Of a stretch of DNA of 6,524 nucleotides, positions 5,457-6,524 are shown in pieces. The stretch spans positions 813 to 7,336 of the forward strand of contig JANREF010000115.1 of assembly GCA_030726195.1 (NCBI GenBank). Reading direction: 5' to 3'. The notes under the pieces were generated by a model. It was not told where the DNA came from, did not search any database, and saw only the letters and a list, made by a program, of their open reading frames with translations. Source of the stretch: Burkholderiaceae bacterium (GTDB taxonomy: Bacteria; Pseudomonadota; Gammaproteobacteria; Burkholderiales; Burkholderiaceae_C). A program made the position numbers and the translations under genes. The stretch's first letter is position 1. Each line of letters opens with the position of its first letter.

Positions 5457-6524
5457 ATGCGAAAAGTACTTTTGAGTTATCAGTTGGCCGACAGCCGCGC
5501 GTCTGAGCCACACATACAAAACGACTTGTTGGATTTGTTGTTTGCCGTGCGTACACAGGGCTCTATTTCAGCCGCTGCGCGCGACATGGGCTTGTCTTAT
5601 CGACACGTTTGGGGCCTTCTCAAAGACTGGGAAGTGAAGTTGGCGCAGCCATTGTTGCTGTGGGAGCGTGGCCAAGCCGCGTTGCTAACACCTTTTGCGG
5701 ACAAGTTGTTGTGGACTGAGCGCTTGGCTCAAGCTCGGCTCGCGCCAAAAATTGATGCCATGCGTGCAGAGCTGGAGCGCACGTTGGCACTTGCATTTGA
5801 GGCCAATGCCCATGTGCTCAGCCTGTTTGCCAGCCACGACGATGCCTTGCCGCAGTTGCAAACGCATGCCTCTGGACAAGGCGTGCACCTAGATATTCAG
5901 TTTGGCGGCAGCCTGTCGGCGCTTGAGGCGCTGAACAGCGGGCAATGTGCGTTGGCAGGTTTCCATGTGCGCGACAACCCCAGTGCTACCAGTCTGTCAG
6001 CGCGCACTTACAAACCACTGCTTAAAACAGGCGAGCACAAGTTGTTGGGCTTTGCCACGCGTCAACAAGGCCTCATGGTGGCTGCTGGCAACCCACGGCG
6101 CATCGACGGCTTTAAGCACATAGCCCATTGGCGGCTGCGTTACGTTAACCGCACGTCTGGCTCTGGCACACGGGTGCTGCTTGACGAATTGCTCAAAGAG
6201 CAGGGCGTGCAGGCCAAGCAAGTACTGGGCTATGACCGCTGTGAGCCATCACACAGTGCGGTAGCCCTAGCAGTGGCCAGTGGTGAGGCAGATGTGGGTT
6301 TGGGTACGCAGTCGGCCGCTGTCGCCCACGGCTTGAGCTTTGTACCGTTGCTGCAAGAGCATTACTACTTGGTGTGCCGCAAGCAAGTGCTTAGTCAGCC
6401 GGCGGTACAGGCCTTGCAACTTATTTTGCAAAGCCCTGAATGGTCAACATTGCTGGGTGCGGTGCCCGGGTATTTGAGCTACCAAAGCGGTAGGGTATTG
6501 TCGCTGCGCCAAGCGTTGCAGTGG
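5457..6524 (+). CDS. Oxyanion-responsive transcriptional regulator: ModE/LysR-like HTH plus molybdate-binding-protein-like domain (3' truncated)
   Basis: An open frame of 356 codons runs to the window edge without a stop. An N-terminal winged helix-turn-helix spans about residues 22-80 (LLDLLFAVRTQGSISAAARDMG, then LSYRHVWGLLKDWE and LLLWERGQAALLTPF), very like the ModE N-terminus. A helical linker (about 82-115) leads to a periplasmic-binding-protein-like domain from about 118, with the hallmark YVNRTSGSGTRVLLDELL (229-246) and SGEADVGLGTQ (275-285) of the COG1910 molybdate-binding domain family. There is no signal peptide, so the sensing domain is cytoplasmic. Family members are about 350-370 residues, so little is missing. 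The ATG at 5457 is chosen because the conserved HTH begins about 20 residues later; the Shine-Dalgarno is poor. Divergent from tupBCA with a palindrome midway, it is the probable regulator of tungstate uptake. The effector could be tungstate, molybdate or both, and activation versus repression cannot be told from sequence. Confidence 0.9.
   Translation, partial: MRKVLLSYQLADSRASEPHIQNDLLDLLFAVRTQGSISAAARDMGLSYRHVWGLLKDWEVKLAQPLLLWERGQAALLTPFADKLLWTERLAQARLAPKIDAMRAELERTLALAFEANAHVLSLFASHDDALPQLQTHASGQGVHLDIQFGGSLSALEALNSGQCALAGFHVRDNPSATSLSARTYKPLLKTGEHKLLGFATRQQGLMVAAGNPRRIDGFKHIAHWRLRYVNRTSGSGTRVLLDELLKEQGVQAKQVLGYDRCEPSHSAVALAVASGEADVGLGTQSAAVAHGLSFVPLLQEHYYLVCRKQVLSQPAVQALQLILQSPEWSTLLGAVPGYLSYQSGRVLSLRQALQW

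Noticed and set aside
5126..5506. Plus-strand open frame of 126 codons across the tupB start and intergenic region
   Set aside because: It is antisense to tupB and ends inside the regulator gene in a different frame. The translation resembles no family, and the operator candidate falls within it.
1..6524. Mobile element, defence system, CRISPR array or other novel system
   Set aside because: All substantial coding space is explained by transporters, a hydrolase and regulators. No transposase, integrase, long terminal inverted repeats, regularly spaced repeats or unexplained large ORFs were seen.

Overview
The window looks like an ordinary chromosomal segment from a Gram-negative betaproteobacterium, probably Burkholderiales. 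This is inferred from protein style, moderately high G+C and tight operon packing; no rRNA or species marker is present to confirm it. It holds two unrelated nutrient-uptake modules that converge on each other, with six protein-coding genes in total, the first and last cut by the window edges. I see no tRNA, rRNA, CRISPR array, insertion sequence, integrase or phage gene.

Left module, plus strand (1-3000): the 3' two-thirds of a carbohydrate ABC-transporter ATPase of the MalK/UgpC type, then a GH63-like glycoside hydrolase of the MGH1 (mannosylglycerate/glucosylglycerate hydrolase-like) group, then a LacI-family regulator. The first two genes share an ATGA overlap and the third follows after 9 bases, so they read as the end of one operon. 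The permease and binding-protein genes presumably lie left of the window. The reading is uptake of a glycoside, cytoplasmic hydrolysis, and control by a repressor that responds to the sugar or its product. A glycosylated compatible solute such as glucosylglycerate is a reasonable candidate substrate but is not proven.

Right module, minus strand (3075-5328): a complete tungstate ABC transporter transcribed in the order permease (tupB), ATPase (tupC), periplasmic binding protein (tupA). Both internal junctions are TGATG overlaps, each preceded by a Shine-Dalgarno-like sequence 7 bases before the ATG. Across a 128-base divergent intergenic region, a plus-strand gene (5457 to the window end) encodes a regulator with a ModE/LysR-like helix-turn-helix followed by a cytoplasmic molybdate/tungstate-binding-protein-like domain. 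The intergenic region carries an imperfect palindrome (5383-5402) that resembles a ModE-type operator, so this protein is the likely oxyanion-responsive regulator of tupBCA. The regulator's effector domain and TupA share a recognisable R-x3-SGT motif.

Between the modules (3001-3074) there is only a short convergent intergenic stretch with weak hairpins and no clear intrinsic terminator. Nothing here amounts to a clearly new system. The points most worth following are the regulator-operator pair for tungstate uptake and the substrate of the GH63-like enzyme.
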